64,000 bases of DNA from Prosthecodimorpha staleyi (GCF_018729455.1 NZ_JAHHZF010000003.1:1-64000), one strand, 5' to 3'; numbered from the stretch's first letter, positions 1 through 9,188 are shown. Made by a program: numbers and translations. Notes: generated by a model not told the origin, from the sequence alone.

Positions 1-378
1 ACAAGATGCCCTCTCAGGCATCCCCGCAAGGACCACGCCGTCCACGTTTCTCTTTCTTCGATCCATCTTGTCAATGAACGCGACTAAGGATCAAACCTTC
101 GTCGATGCCGGGGCCAAACCCCAGCTCATGTCCGTCCGGCGAAACCGTCGCGGGACCAAACCTCCATCATCCTTGCGGACGATCCCCTCGGGGCGTCACC
201 CTCACGGGCGACCAGAGGCACAAATTCGTCCCCGTCTCTCTCGGGGCTGACCGCATCCACTTTGCCAGAGATCACTCTTGCTCGTGAAGCCCGATCCAAG
301 CCCGTCTTTCCAGACCACCAGGACCGTCACCAGGGCGAAGCCCGCTGCCGTGTGCAGCGCCGCCGCCCTCGTTGGTGA
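1..378 (-). other. 5' leader of a ribosomal RNA operon (partial; 16S lies left of the window)
   Basis: Read on the minus strand this stretch has the hallmarks of the transcribed leader before 16S rRNA in Hyphomicrobiales: a GTTCATTGACAA block at 79-68, followed by AAAGAGAAACGTGGAC and a GC-rich hairpin region running to base 1. No 16S sequence (such as AGAGTTTGATC) is present, so the mature rRNA must begin beyond base 1. The leader starts just below the promoter at 385-412 and contains no convincing open frame. No tRNA is seen inside it. The assignment comes from remembered leader sequences, not from a search. Confidence 0.75.
68..79 (-). promoter_or_regulatory. boxA-like antitermination element of the rRNA leader
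   Basis: The minus-strand sequence GTTCATTGACAA resembles the Escherichia coli rrn boxA (GCTCTTTAACAA) at 9 of 12 positions and sits where boxA is expected, between the rrn promoter and 16S. In rRNA operons boxA RNA recruits NusB-NusE to prevent Rho termination. The role here is inferred from position and similarity. Confidence 0.55.
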
Positions 379-384
379 GCCGGG

Positions 385-412
385 TTCTAAGCCCATCACC
401 CCGGGGTGTCAA
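385..412 (-). promoter_or_regulatory. rRNA operon promoter
   Basis: On the minus strand a perfect -35 TTGACA (412-407) is followed after 16 bases by a -10 TTAGAA (390-385), then the GCTCACCAACGAGG start region typical of rhizobial rrn operons. A second TTGACG lies immediately upstream (425-420). Transcription would start near 378 and run leftward through the leader out of the window. Confidence 0.75.
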
Positions 413-712
413 CACGGGTCGTCAAAAAATCTTCATGGCCAAGCGGGGCCCGACCCGAATCTCCAGGCGCGCCGCCGCTTTGCGGAGTTTTCCACAGGCT
501 TGCGGTTCTGGCCAGAGGGCGCCCGATGCGATCGGTCGGGTCGGTCGCGGCCGCCCCGGCCCATGGCGGACCGCCGGTCGCGGCGTCGGAGGGGCTTGGC
601 CGCCGTTCGACCGGAGCCTCATCCGCCCTGACCCGATCGGATGGGGCTCGGCATCTTCGTGCTTGTCCGCACCGACGTCCGATCGGAGCGCGCCGCTTCG
701 ATCGGCCCCGGC
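413..712. other. intergenic region upstream of the rRNA promoter
   Basis: About 300 bases between the rrn promoter and the small gene at 713-937. No reading frame here resembles a protein. A single DnaA-box-like TTTTCCACA is at 488-496, with no cluster around it. Upstream activating sequences for the rrn promoter could lie in the A-rich stretch at 424-430, but nothing specific was recognised. Confidence 0.5.
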
Positions 713-937
713 TCAGTCGACCGGCTGCAGGCGGACGATCTCATCCATGCGTACCGCCGCGCGGTCGATGGCTTCCATGCGGCACAGCGGTCCGCCGGCG
801 GCGCTCGGCGTCGGTTCCGCGCTGGTCAGAACCGCCTTCAGTGGGCCGAACACAGCCGAGAAATGCGCGTCGCTGGGCTCGCAAGCAAAACCGACCAGGA
901 AGCCGGCCATCGCGGTCGCAATAAACGGAATTTTCAT
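713..937 (-). CDS. small putative exported protein, unknown
   Basis: A 74-residue protein beginning MKIPFIATAMAGFLVG, which looks like a short signal peptide or a single membrane anchor. The rest is small and polar with two cysteines (in FACEP and LCRME) and no recognised domain. The ATG at 937 was preferred to the upstream start at 1054 because a GGGGGAT ribosome-binding site precedes it and the hydrophobic segment then lies at the very N terminus. It stands alone between the rrn promoter and the end of the rhamnose operon. Its function is unknown, and it could be a non-coding frame given its size. Confidence 0.5.
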   Translation of the reverse strand: MKIPFIATAMAGFLVGFACEPSDAHFSAVFGPLKAVLTSAEPTPSAAGGPLCRMEAIDRAAVRMDEIVRLQPVD

Positions 938-1152
938 GTCATCCCCCGTCGTTCCAGACGAGAGGTTGCCCGAGCGGCCGAAAAGATCAGGTTGACGACT
1001 TTGAATATTGAAACGGTTTCGATCGTTTGGGTAATCAGATGCTGAATCCCGCATCGCCCCGCCGGCCGATACGCTCGATTCACCATGCCGGCGAGCCGGC
1101 CCCGTGCGGTCCGCCGGCGCCCCCGCAGTGCCTGTCGCGTCGGGAGGACCGA

Positions 1153-1182
1153 CGCGCCGGGCGCGCCCGGGAGCCCGGCGCG
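1153..1182 (-). terminator. putative terminator of the rfb operon
   Basis: A perfect 10-bp stem (CGCGCCGGGC paired with GCCCGGCGCG) with a 10-base loop lies about 33 bases after the rfbA stop codon. There is no long T tract after it in the direction of transcription, only TCGGTCC, so it may be a weak or Rho-assisted terminator. Confidence 0.45.
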
Positions 1183-1214
1183 CGACGCCGGGCCATCGCG
1201 GACCTCGTTCGGCG

Positions 1215-2084
1215 TCAGGCCGGCGCCGCCACCAGGGCCTGCAGATAGCGGCCGTACTCGTTCTTGTAGTCGGCCGCCAGCGCGAGCAAGGCGTCTGTGG
1301 TGATGAAGCCGTTGCGCCAGGCGATCTCTTCGAGGCAGGCGATCTTGAAGCCCTGACGGGTCTCGACCGTATGCACGAACTGCGAGGCCTCGAGCAGGCT
1401 GGTCGGCGTGCCGGTATCGAGCCAGGCGGTGCCGCGCGGCAGCTGCACCACCGACAGGTCGCCGCGCCGCATATAGGCCTCGTTGACCGACGTGATCTCC
1501 AGTTCGCCGCGCGCCGAGGGCTTCACCGCGCGCGCGATGTCGACCACATCCGCATCGTAGAAATAGAGCCCGGTGACGGCGAGGTTGGATTTCGGCCGCG
1601 CCGGCTTCTCCTCGATCGAGACCGCCCGGCCCGTCCGGTCGACCTCGACCACCCCGAACGCGCCCGCATCGGCGACCGGATAGGCGAAGACCACGGCGCC
1701 CTTCTGCAGCTCGGCCGCCTGGCGCAGCACGCCGGTCAGTCCGGCGCCGTAGAAGATGTTGTCGCCGAGCGCGAGGGCGACCGGACCGCCGGCGCAGAAA
1801 TCCGCGCCGATCAGGAAGGCCTGGGCCAGCCCCTCCGGCTCCGGCTGCGGCGCATAGTCGATCGTGATGCCCCAATCGCGCCCGTCGCCGATCACCGCCC
1901 GGTAGAGCGGCAGCGCCTCGGGCGTGGTGATGAGGAGGAACTCCCGGATCCCGGCCAGCATCAGCACCGACAGCGGATAGTAGATCATCGGCTTGTCGTA
2001 GATCGGCAGCAGCTGCTTGGAGACCGCACGCGTGATCGGATAGAGCCGGGTGCCGCGGCCGCCGGCCAGAATGATGCCTTTCAT
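1215..2084 (-). CDS. rfbA: glucose-1-phosphate thymidylyltransferase
   Basis: A 289-residue nucleotidyltransferase, normal length for RfbA/RmlA. It makes dTDP-glucose from dTTP and glucose-1-phosphate, the first step of dTDP-L-rhamnose synthesis in the cytoplasm. The N terminus [16 protein letters not shown] carries the nucleotide-binding signature. [16 protein letters not shown] and the central [10 protein letters not shown] and WLDTGTP segments are also family-typical. The start at 2084 overlaps the rfbD stop by four bases (ATGA), so the two are translationally coupled. It is the last gene of the operon read from 4098 leftward and is followed by a hairpin at 1153-1182. Confidence 0.95.
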   Translation of the reverse strand: MKGIILAGGRGTRLYPITRAVSKQLLPIYDKPMIYYPLSVLMLAGIREFLLITTPEALPLYRAVIGDGRDWGITIDYAPQPEPEGLAQAFLIGADFCAGGPVALALGDNIFYGAGLTGVLRQAAELQKGAVVFAYPVADAGAFGVVEVDRTGRAVSIEEKPARPKSNLAVTGLYFYDADVVDIARAVKPSARGELEITSVNEAYMRRGDLSVVQLPRGTAWLDTGTPTSLLEASQFVHTVETRQGFKIACLEEIAWRNGFITTDALLALAADYKNEYGRYLQALVAAPA

Positions 2085-3046
2085 GATGGCGAGCTCGTTT
2101 CCTTCGAAGACAGGGGCGGCAACAGCCGGTCGAGGACGGTGCCGAGCCCGCGCCGCCAGTCCGGCAGACTGACGGCCCAGGTCTCGGCGAGCCGGCTGCA
2201 ATCGAGCCGGGAATTGGCAGGACGACGGGCCGGGGTCGGATAGTCGGCGGTGCCGATCGCATCGACCGGCACGGCGCGCGCACCGCGGGTGGCACAATCT
2301 GCCATGATGGCGCGGGCGAAGCCGCACCAACTGGTCTCGCCGGCAGCCGTCATATGAAAGATCCCGCCCATGGTGGGCGGAGTGGCCCGTTTCGGGTCGA
2401 CGTCCGCGGTCGCCGGCGCGTCCGCCGCAGCCGTCGCCTTGAGGGCGAGATCGATCAGCGCTTCGGCGATATCGAGCGCGGAGGTCGGATTGCCGATCTG
2501 GTCGTCGACCACGCGCAGGCGGTCGCGCTCGCCGGCCAGCCGCAGCATGGTGCGCAGGAAATTCGCTCCCGCCGGACCGTAGACCCAGGCTGTGCGCAGG
2601 ACCAGCGCGGTCGGATGCGCTTCCAGCACGGCCAGTTCCCCTTCCCGCTTGGAGCGGCCGTAGACGCCGAGCGGCGCGGTCGGATCGCTCTCGCGGTAGG
2701 GCTCCGGCTTGCTGCCGTCGAAGACATAGTCAGTGGAGAGGTGCAGGAGCGGCAGACCGAGACGGGCCGCGGCGCGCGCGACGGCCGCAGCCCCGTCGCG
2801 ATTGATCCGGCAGGCCCGGTCCGGCTCGCTCTCGGCGCGGTCGACCGCCGTATAGGCGGCAGCCGACACCACGACATCGGCGCCGGTGGCCTCGATCAGC
2901 CGCATCACCGCCTCCGCGTCGGCGGTCTCCAGGTCGAGGGCCGGCCGGCCGATCGCCGTCACGGCAAGGCCGCGCCGCGGTCCGGCTTCGGCCAGGGCGC
3001 CGGCGACCTGACCGGTCGCCCCGGTGACGAACAGCCGACATGTCAT
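2081..3046 (-). CDS. rfbD: dTDP-4-dehydrorhamnose reductase
   Basis: Short-chain (SDR extended) reductase of 321 residues that converts dTDP-4-keto-rhamnose to dTDP-L-rhamnose with NAD(P)H. The N-terminal Rossmann motif is [12 protein letters not shown], the active-site Y and K are in [11 protein letters not shown], and STDYVFDG is the usual family signature. The start at 3046 overlaps the rfbB stop by four bases and the stop overlaps the rfbA start by four bases, so B, D and A form one tightly coupled unit. The C-terminal half carries the substrate-binding SARPAN-like motif as [10 protein letters not shown]. Confidence 0.94.
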   Translation of the reverse strand: MTCRLFVTGATGQVAGALAEAGPRRGLAVTAIGRPALDLETADAEAVMRLIEATGADVVVSAAAYTAVDRAESEPDRACRINRDGAAAVARAAARLGLPLLHLSTDYVFDGSKPEPYRESDPTAPLGVYGRSKREGELAVLEAHPTALVLRTAWVYGPAGANFLRTMLRLAGERDRLRVVDDQIGNPTSALDIAEALIDLALKATAAADAPATADVDPKRATPPTMGGIFHMTAAGETSWCGFARAIMADCATRGARAVPVDAIGTADYPTPARRPANSRLDCSRLAETWAVSLPDWRRGLGTVLDRLLPPLSSKETSSPS

Positions 3047-4098
3047 CGGGCTGCCGCCAGGCCGAGCCGGCCACCCTGATAAACGCCGCTGCGGATCGGC
3101 TCCCACCAGTCGCGCCGGTCCAGATACCAGGCGACCGTCCGCTCGATGCCGGCCTCGAAATCGACCGCGGCGCGCCAGCCGAGTTCGGCCTCGATCCGGC
3201 CGGCGTCGATGGCGTAGCGCCGGTCGTGACCCGGCCGGTCGGCGACATGGCGGATCAGACGGTCATGCGGCGCGGCCCCCGGATGCAGCCGGTCGAGCAC
3301 GGCGCAGATCGCGCGCACCACCTCGATGTTGGTGCGCTCGTTGCCGCCGCCGACATTGTATTTCCGGCCCGGCCGGCCCTTGGTCAGGATGGCGACCAGC
3401 GCGCGGGCGTGATCCTCGACATAGAGCCAGTCGCGCACCTGGCGGCCGTCGCCGTAGACCGGCAGCGGCTTGCCGTCGAGCGCATTCAGGATGATCAGCG
3501 GGATCAGCTTCTCGGGAAAATGATACGGCCCGTAATTGTTCGAGCAGTTGGAGACCAGCGCCGGGAAGCCGTAGGTGCGATGCCAGGCCATGGCGAGATG
3601 ATCGGCCGCCGCCTTGCTGGCCGAATAGGGCGAGGACGGATCGTAGGGGGTCTCCTCGGTGAAGAGCCCGGTCTCGCCGAGCGAGCCGTAGACCTCGTCG
3701 GTGGAGACCTGCAGGAAGCGGAACCGGTCGGCCTTGCCGCGCCCCTCCCCGTCGAGCCAGGACCGCGCCGCCTGCATCAGCGTCGCGGTGCCGAGGACAT
3801 TGGTGGTCAGGAAGGCGTCCGGGGCATCGATCGAACGATCGACATGGCTCTCGGCGGCGAGATTGATCACCGCGTCGGGTGCGAAGCGGCGGAAGACCGC
3901 GTCCATGGCCGCCCGGTCGGTGATGTCGGCATGGACGAAGGCGTAGCCGGGCCGATCGGACACGGCGGCCACCGAAGCCAGGTTGGCCGCATAGGTCAGC
4001 TTGTCGACATTGACCACTGACAGCCCGAGATCGCCGATCAGATGGCGGATCACGGCGGATCCGATAAATCCGGCGCCGCCGGTCACGATGATGCGCAT
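3043..4098 (-). CDS. rfbB: dTDP-glucose 4,6-dehydratase
   Basis: A 351-residue NAD-dependent extended SDR enzyme that turns dTDP-glucose into dTDP-4-keto-6-deoxyglucose. Visible motifs are the Rossmann GGAGFIGS at the N terminus, [12 protein letters not shown], the catalytic STDEVYGS, and [11 protein letters not shown] containing the Tyr-Lys pair. The start at 4098 has a clear GAGGGG site upstream and is preferred to a start at 4137, which would add a non-family N terminus. It is the first gene of the coupled rfbB-rfbD-rfbA set and lies 35 bases after rfbC. Confidence 0.95.
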   Translation of the reverse strand: MRIIVTGGAGFIGSAVIRHLIGDLGLSVVNVDKLTYAANLASVAAVSDRPGYAFVHADITDRAAMDAVFRRFAPDAVINLAAESHVDRSIDAPDAFLTTNVLGTATLMQAARSWLDGEGRGKADRFRFLQVSTDEVYGSLGETGLFTEETPYDPSSPYSASKAAADHLAMAWHRTYGFPALVSNCSNNYGPYHFPEKLIPLIILNALDGKPLPVYGDGRQVRDWLYVEDHARALVAILTKGRPGRKYNVGGGNERTNIEVVRAICAVLDRLHPGAAPHDRLIRHVADRPGHDRRYAIDAGRIEAELGWRAAVDFEAGIERTVAWYLDRRDWWEPIRSGVYQGGRLGLAAAR

Positions 4099-4133
4099 GG
4101 TTCCCCTCGCCCGGCTCCAACCGGACCTCTGGT

Positions 4134-4703
4134 TCACGCCGGCCGGATCGGCCCGAGCGGCTCGCCGTCATAGTCGAACGGACTTTTCAACGCCGCCAGC
4201 GGCGGCAGGGCCCTGTCGCGCTCGGACACCGTAGCGTCGCCCGCGCCGATGCCCCAGTCGATCCCGATCTCCGGATCGCCGAAGAAGACGCCGCCATCGG
4301 ATGCGCGGTCATAATAGGCGTCGACCTTGTAGAAGACGATGGTGTCCGGCTCCAGGGTGACGAAACCGTGGGCGAAGCCGGCCGGGACGAACAGTTGCTC
4401 GCCGCCCTCGGCGGTCAACCTGACCGCTTCGAAGCGACCATAGGTCGGCGAGCCGGTCCTGATGTCGACGACGACATCCAGGATCGCGCCGGCCAGAACC
4501 CGGACGAGCTTGGCCTGGGCAAAGGGCGGCGCCTGGAAATGGAGGCCGCGGATCGTCCCGGCGCGCCGCGACAAGGACTGGTTGTCCTGCACGAAGCGCG
4601 TCGTCACGCCGGCGCGCGCAAGGTCCCGCTCGTTCCAGGTCTCCGAAAACCAACCGCGTTCGTCGCCGTATCGTTTGGGCACGATGTACAGGGGCCGGGA
4701 CAC
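4134..4703 (-). CDS. rfbC: dTDP-4-dehydrorhamnose 3,5-epimerase
   Basis: A 189-residue cupin-fold epimerase that inverts C3 and C5 of the dTDP-4-keto sugar. Family signatures are [18 protein letters not shown], the catalytic-histidine segment [12 protein letters not shown], and [10 protein letters not shown] with its conserved aromatic and His positions. It is the promoter-proximal gene of the rhamnose cluster (rfbC, rfbB, rfbD, rfbA in transcription order), so all four enzymes from glucose-1-phosphate to dTDP-L-rhamnose are present. The product feeds O-antigen or exopolysaccharide assembly, whose glycosyltransferases are not in this window. Confidence 0.95.
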   Translation of the reverse strand: MSRPLYIVPKRYGDERGWFSETWNERDLARAGVTTRFVQDNQSLSRRAGTIRGLHFQAPPFAQAKLVRVLAGAILDVVVDIRTGSPTYGRFEAVRLTAEGGEQLFVPAGFAHGFVTLEPDTIVFYKVDAYYDRASDGGVFFGDPEIGIDWGIGAGDATVSERDRALPPLAALKSPFDYDGEPLGPIRPA

Positions 4704-5031
4704 GCAAAAACCTCTTGGCTATCCGACTTCGACGCAATCCACCTCTCGACGGACCGATCCGCCGATGCCCGGACACCGCGCGCCGCGGTTCGGGACCCTA
4801 GACCGTGCACATCGCCAGCGGAAGGCCGTCTGTCAATATGCTGACACCCTGTCGGCGCACCCACCACCAGCGCGGGCATATTTCTTCAGCATGCTTGTAT
4901 TCCGCGCAGCTTCAAAGTCGACCCTCGACCTCAGGCAGTATCTCGTCACGTAACGCGATCTGCGTGGAGACGTCTATAAAAGCTCCGATTTTCAATTTTG
5001 ACTGTTTCGATGACGAATTATTCACTGACCA
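4704..5031. other. divergent intergenic region rfbC / GGDEF-EAL
   Basis: About 330 bases separating the leftward rhamnose operon from the rightward signalling gene. It must hold both promoters. The part from about 4960 to 5030 is noticeably richer in A and T (TATAAAAGCTCCGATTTTC), which fits a promoter for the rightward gene. No convincing -35/-10 pair, RNA gene or coding frame was found. Confidence 0.4.
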
Positions 5032-7044
5032 GTGAGATGTTGCCGCTGCCTGGATTGTTCCGCGTGGAGAGAGGCATTGAGGTCGTTCAGACCGATCGAA
5101 GATTGGGGACGGGAGGAATCGCAAGCGGAAGCCGCATTGCGATTCAGTCTCGTCGCCGCTCTCTATGCAACGCCGAAGTCGATGCTCGTCGCCACCCTGG
5201 TGGCTCTCGTCGTCGTGGAGGTCGCTGCCGACATCAGCGGCGATGGCGTCTTCCGGCTGTTCCTCGCCGGATTCCTGGCGATCGGCATCGCACGGGTCAT
5301 CGCCAACGTCGCCTATATCCGCAGCCCGCAGAATCCCGCCGACCGGATCGCGACGCGACGCTGGGAACTGGCGGCGCTGGCAGGCGCCTGGGGCTTCGCG
5401 GCCGTGGTCGGCCTGTCGGGGGGCTATGCCTCGCTGAGACATGCCGGCACCCCGACGGAGTTTCTGGTCGGATGCTGCGTCATCGCCTATGTGGCCGGCA
5501 TCTCCTCGCGCAATGCCAGCCGGCCGCTGATCACCGTCGGCCAGATCTCGGCGACATGCTTTCCGTTCGTCGGGGCCTTGGTCCTGGCCGGCGATCTGGT
5601 CCACCTGGCCCTCGGCGCCATGATCTGCGCGCTCTATGCGAGCACGATCGTGATGTGCCGGAAGGTCTACGACACGATCGTCTCGCGGCACCGCGCCCAG
5701 GCCAAGCTCGAGCGGCTGGCGCTGCGCGATCCCCTGACCGGCCTTCTCAACCGCTCGGCCTTCTTCGAACGGCTCGAGCAGGCCCTCGGCAGCCTGGATC
5801 CGTCGCGCTGCCTCGGTCTCCTCGCCATCGATCTCGACCGCTTCAAGGATGTGAACGACACGCTCGGCCATCCGGCCGGCGACAAGGTGCCGCTCGAAAC
5901 CGCGGAACGGCTGCGCACGATCCTCGGCGCGGACGACTGCATTTCCCGCATCGGCGGCGATGAGTTCCTGGTGCTGGCGGAAGCCGACACGCCCGCCGGC
6001 ATCGCCGCGACCGCCCAGCGGGTGGCGGACTGCCTGGGCAAGCGCATCCTGCTCGACCTGACCCGGGTCACCTGCGGGGCGAGCATCGGCTATGCGGTCG
6101 CGCCGCGCGACGGCAGCTATCTCGACGAACTGATGCGCCACGCCGATCTGGCGCTCTATGCGGCGAAGCGCCGGTCCGCCGGCAGCGTGGTCGGCTACGA
6201 GGCCCAGTTCTCCGCCGTCTATCACGAGCGCATGGAACTGCTCGCCGACCTCCAGGTAGCGATGGAGGAAAACCAGTTCGAACTGGTCTATCAGCCGATC
6301 GTCAATCCGAGCGACGGCCGGACCGTCTGCTGCGAGGCGCTGCTGCGCTGGAACCATCCGCGCCGCGGCGTGATCCCGCCGTCGGTGTTCATCCCGCTCG
6401 CCGAAGCCACCGGGCTGATCGTGCCGATCGGCGCCTGGGTCATCCGCGAGGCCTGCCGGGAGGCGACCTTCTGGCGATCCGACATCAATGTCGCCGTCAA
6501 CCTGTCGCCGGTCCAGTTCAAGGACGGCGAGGCGTTGATCGAGACGGTTCTGCAATGTCTCGCCGCGACCGGTCTTGCCGCCTACCGGCTGGAACTCGAG
6601 GTCACCGAAAGCGTGCTGATCGAGGACGCCGAGGAGGCCCTTTCGCTGATCTCCGCCCTGCGCCGCCAGCAGATCGGCGTCGCGCTCGACGATTTCGGCA
6701 CCGGCTTCTCCTCGCTCGGCTACCTGCACGAATTCCCGTTCTCGAAGCTGAAACTGGACCGGGTCTTCTCGCGCAACCTGGTCGGATCGCGCCGCTCGGC
6801 GGCCATCGTCCGGGGCGTCGTGCAAATCACCCGCGACCTGCGGATGGAACTGGTCGCGGAGGGGATCGAGACGGCCGAACAGCTCGATTCCGCATCGCGC
6901 CTCGGCGTGAATGCCGTCCAGGGCTATCTCTTCTCGCGTCCGCTCTCCGCCGAACGGCTGCGCGAGACCATCAGCGCGCCGATCCAACCCACCTCCCGGC
7001 CGCCGCGCCGCAACGGCGCCGTGAACGCGCATTCGGCCGCGTGA
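5032..7044 (+). CDS. membrane GGDEF-EAL cyclic-di-GMP signalling protein
   Basis: About 670 residues. The first 210 or so residues hold roughly six hydrophobic segments (about 50-205) forming a membrane sensor region. Then comes a GGDEF diguanylate cyclase domain with the intact motif at residues 308-312, and an EAL phosphodiesterase domain with EAL at 435-437 and DDFGTG at 553-558. The product-inhibition I-site RxxD is lost because the Arg position (299) is Gly. Both active-site signatures are intact, so the protein could make or degrade cyclic-di-GMP. The start is uncertain: 5032 is a GTG with a weak ribosome site. It sits beside the polysaccharide-precursor genes, a plausible target, but that link is inference. 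Confidence 0.9.
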   Translation: MRCCRCLDCSAWREALRSFRPIEDWGREESQAEAALRFSLVAALYATPKSMLVATLVALVVVEVAADISGDGVFRLFLAGFLAIGIARVIANVAYIRSPQNPADRIATRRWELAALAGAWGFAAVVGLSGGYASLRHAGTPTEFLVGCCVIAYVAGISSRNASRPLITVGQISATCFPFVGALVLAGDLVHLALGAMICALYASTIVMCRKVYDTIVSRHRAQAKLERLALRDPLTGLLNRSAFFERLEQALGSLDPSRCLGLLAIDLDRFKDVNDTLGHPAGDKVPLETAERLRTILGADDCISRIGGDEFLVLAEADTPAGIAATAQRVADCLGKRILLDLTRVTCGASIGYAVAPRDGSYLDELMRHADLALYAAKRRSAGSVVGYEAQFSAVYHERMELLADLQVAMEENQFELVYQPIVNPSDGRTVCCEALLRWNHPRRGVIPPSVFIPLAEATGLIVPIGAWVIREACREATFWRSDINVAVNLSPVQFKDGEALIETVLQCLAATGLAAYRLELEVTESVLIEDAEEALSLISALRRQQIGVALDDFGTGFSSLGYLHEFPFSKLKLDRVFSRNLVGSRRSAAIVRGVVQITRDLRMELVAEGIETAEQLDSASRLGVNAVQGYLFSRPLSAERLRETISAPIQPTSRPPRRNGAVNAHSAA

Positions 7045-7074
7045 CCGGTCGGGCACCCCCCGCCATCCAGCGCC

Positions 7075-7104
7075 TTGACGCCACGACCTACGCAATTCTA
7101 CATA
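7075..7104 (+). promoter_or_regulatory. candidate promoter for the carbamoyltransferase-like gene
   Basis: TTGACG at 7075-7080, an 18-base spacer, and TACATA at 7099-7104 make a plausible housekeeping promoter in an otherwise unusually AT-rich gap (7085-7205). The transcript would have a leader of about 145 bases before the ATG at 7256. Two TTAA tetramers nearby (7118 and 7131) are 9 bases apart, not the 7 expected of a CtrA box. Confidence 0.35.
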
Positions 7105-7255
7105 TGACCCTTCGAAATTAACTCTGTTTTTTAACCACATTTCCATATATCGCGGTAATGAATCGTTAATCATGTTCCGATCGGCCTGACCCTTTGGTTA
7201 AATCCACTTGAAGGTTCGCCCGTGCGGCGGCGGACCCGACCAAGAGGCCGACACC

Positions 7256-8242
7256 ATGGCATTCATGTATTCGGGGGCCGGCGCCCACCGTACACGCCAG
7301 GATTCCAGAAACGTTTCTGGCCACATGCTCTCCGCGGCGACGATCGACGGAGAGGATATCGACCGCTACTGCGAGATGGCGGAAGCATTCGAGACCGGCG
7401 TCGGCCCGATCGGGCGGGCGGCGGGACGTGCCGTCGCGCTGCTGTTCTTCCAGCCGAGCACGCGCACCCGGGTCGGCTTCCAGGTCGCCACCGTGGCGCT
7501 CGGCTCCCATGCCATCGGCATCGAGGACATGACCGCCTCGCGCTCGAACAAGCGCAGCGGCGAGACGCTCGAGGATTGCGCGGCGGTCTTCTCCAATCTC
7601 TGCGATGCGATCGTCGTGCGCCACTTCGAGAACGGCGCGGCGGCGCGCATGGCGGCGAAGTCGCGGGTGCCGGTGATCAATGCCGGCGACGGCTGGAACG
7701 AGCATCCCAGTCAGGCGCTGATCGACATCTTCGCCCTGCGCCGCGGCCTCGGCCGCATCCGGGGCCGGTCGATCGCCATCGGCGGCGATCCGCGCGGTCG
7801 GACCGTCCGCTCGCTGGTGCAGTTGCTGCGCCACGAGCATCCGACCGAGATCGTGTTCTGTCCGCCGTCGCACATCCCGGTGCCGGAGGATCTGATCGAG
7901 ACCTTCACGCGCCACCAGATCCGGTTCCGCCAGATCAGCGACGTGAACGACGCCTTGACCGGCTGCGACGCGATCATGATGGCGCCCTACGACATGTCGG
8001 ACATTGGCGAGGCGCCGAACTCCGATTATGTGTCGCCGCGGCGGACGCCGGACAGCCATGTGATCACCCAGGAGAAGATCGACCGGCTGAGTTCGTCGGC
8101 GCTGCTCTACCACCCGCTGCCCCGCCAGGACGAGATCGATCCATCATGCGACGACCTGGACAACGCACGGTATTTCGAGCAGGTTCGCCTCTCGAAGTTC
8201 ATGCGGATGGCGATCCTGGACCGGGCCTTGTCGGCCGTCTGA
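7256..8242 (+). CDS. aspartate/ornithine carbamoyltransferase-superfamily protein, substrate uncertain
   Basis: A 328-residue protein with the whole carbamoyl-phosphate site of the ATCase/OTCase superfamily: PSTRTR at 67-72, GDGWNEHPSQ at 144-153, GRT with the conserved Arg at 182, and HPLPR at 286-290. It differs where the amino acid binds. The Escherichia coli PyrB Arg-x-Gln pair (R229, Q231), which holds aspartate, aligns to Pro244 and Asp246, and PyrB Lys84 in the mobile loop aligns to Ser101. It probably carbamoylates something other than aspartate. The ATG at 7256 has an AGAGG site, and a start at 7208 is less likely. A membrane exporter follows after 23 bases, and no other pyrimidine gene is near. 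Confidence 0.8.
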   Translation: MAFMYSGAGAHRTRQDSRNVSGHMLSAATIDGEDIDRYCEMAEAFETGVGPIGRAAGRAVALLFFQPSTRTRVGFQVATVALGSHAIGIEDMTASRSNKRSGETLEDCAAVFSNLCDAIVVRHFENGAAARMAAKSRVPVINAGDGWNEHPSQALIDIFALRRGLGRIRGRSIAIGGDPRGRTVRSLVQLLRHEHPTEIVFCPPSHIPVPEDLIETFTRHQIRFRQISDVNDALTGCDAIMMAPYDMSDIGEAPNSDYVSPRRTPDSHVITQEKIDRLSSSALLYHPLPRQDEIDPSCDDLDNARYFEQVRLSKFMRMAILDRALSAV

Positions 8243-8265
8243 ATCCGGCGGAGGACGATGCGGGG

Positions 8266-9177
8266 GTGACGACAGATACGGCCAAGGCATCCCCGATCGC
8301 AGCCGTCGCTGCCCTGATGGCGGGCGCACTCCTGGCATTCGTGGGTGCGGCCCTGTCGATCCGTGTTCTGTCGGGAACCCTCCCGCCGCTGCAGATCAAC
8401 ATCGTCCGCACCGGCGGGGGCCTCCTGCTCCTCCTCGGTGCGCTCGCGATCCGTCCCTCCCTGGCGCGCGGGCTGGATATCCGCCGGGCCTACCGGCATA
8501 TCCCGCGCAATATCGCCCATGCCTCGGCGGGCGTCTTCTGGACCGTGTCGATCGGCCTCCTGCCGCTCGCGACCGTCTTCTCCCTGGAGTTCACGGCGCC
8601 GGCCTGGGCGGCTCTGCTCGCCTTTCCGATTCTCGGCGAGAAGATCGGCCGCATGACGATGGTCGGCATCTTCGCCTGCATCGTCGGCGTGCTGATCATC
8701 CTGCGTCCGTCGCCGTCGACCTTCGACGTCACGGCGCTGCTGCCGCTCTGCGCTGCCCTCGGCTTCGGGCTGTCGGTGCTGTTGACCCGGCGGCTGACCC
8801 GCACCGAGACGACCTTTGCCATCCTGTTCTGGATGATGGTGATTCAGCTGACCCTGAATGCGGTCGGCAGCGCCTTCTGGCCGGGAGCGCAGCCGGGCTT
8901 TGGCGCGCTCGACAGCCATGGCCTGCTGGCCTGCTTGACCTTGGCCGTCTCCGGTCTGCTCTCGCAGCTGTGCCTTTCGCGCGCCCTGCATCTGGGCGAG
9001 GCGCTGCTGGTCATGCCGCTCGACTTCCTGCGCGTGCCCCTGATCGCCGTCATCGGCTATTGGGTCTTCGGCGAACCGCTCGACATCTGGGTGTTCATCG
9101 GCTTCGGCGTCATTGCCGGCGGCATCGTCCTCGGGCTGATGGCCCAGGCCCGCAAGGTGGAGGAGACGGCGGTCTGA
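8266..9177 (+). CDS. EamA/DMT-family transporter
   Basis: A 303-residue membrane protein with about ten hydrophobic helices in two repeated halves, as in the drug/metabolite transporter superfamily (EamA). The best start is the GTG at 8266, with a GGCGGAGG site 11 bases upstream. The frame stays open far upstream but there it overlaps the preceding gene. It follows that gene after 23 bases, so the two are probably co-transcribed. Family members export amino acids, nucleosides or small metabolites, so a natural guess is export of the carbamoylated product or a precursor. Confidence 0.85.
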   Translation: MTTDTAKASPIAAVAALMAGALLAFVGAALSIRVLSGTLPPLQINIVRTGGGLLLLLGALAIRPSLARGLDIRRAYRHIPRNIAHASAGVFWTVSIGLLPLATVFSLEFTAPAWAALLAFPILGEKIGRMTMVGIFACIVGVLIILRPSPSTFDVTALLPLCAALGFGLSVLLTRRLTRTETTFAILFWMMVIQLTLNAVGSAFWPGAQPGFGALDSHGLLACLTLAVSGLLSQLCLSRALHLGEALLVMPLDFLRVPLIAVIGYWVFGEPLDIWVFIGFGVIAGGIVLGLMAQARKVEETAV

Positions 9178-9188
9178 CCGCCGTCGTC

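Noticed and set aside
1-400. Small protein frames in the leader region
   Set aside because: The region matches an rRNA leader and the frames have shadow composition without ribosome sites.
488-496. DnaA-box-like TTTTCCACA near the rrn promoter
   Set aside because: A single box without AT-rich unwinding DNA or further boxes. It does not indicate an origin.
7118-7134. Two TTAA tetramers as a possible CtrA site
   Set aside because: The spacing is 9 bases, while CtrA sites need 7.
4912-7173. 753-residue open frame on the minus strand
   Set aside because: Antisense to the GGDEF-EAL gene, which has complete catalytic motifs on the other strand.
7256-8242. Annotation as pyrimidine-pathway PyrB
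   Set aside because: The carbamoyl-phosphate site fits, but the aspartate-binding residues do not and no pyrC or regulatory subunit adjoins.
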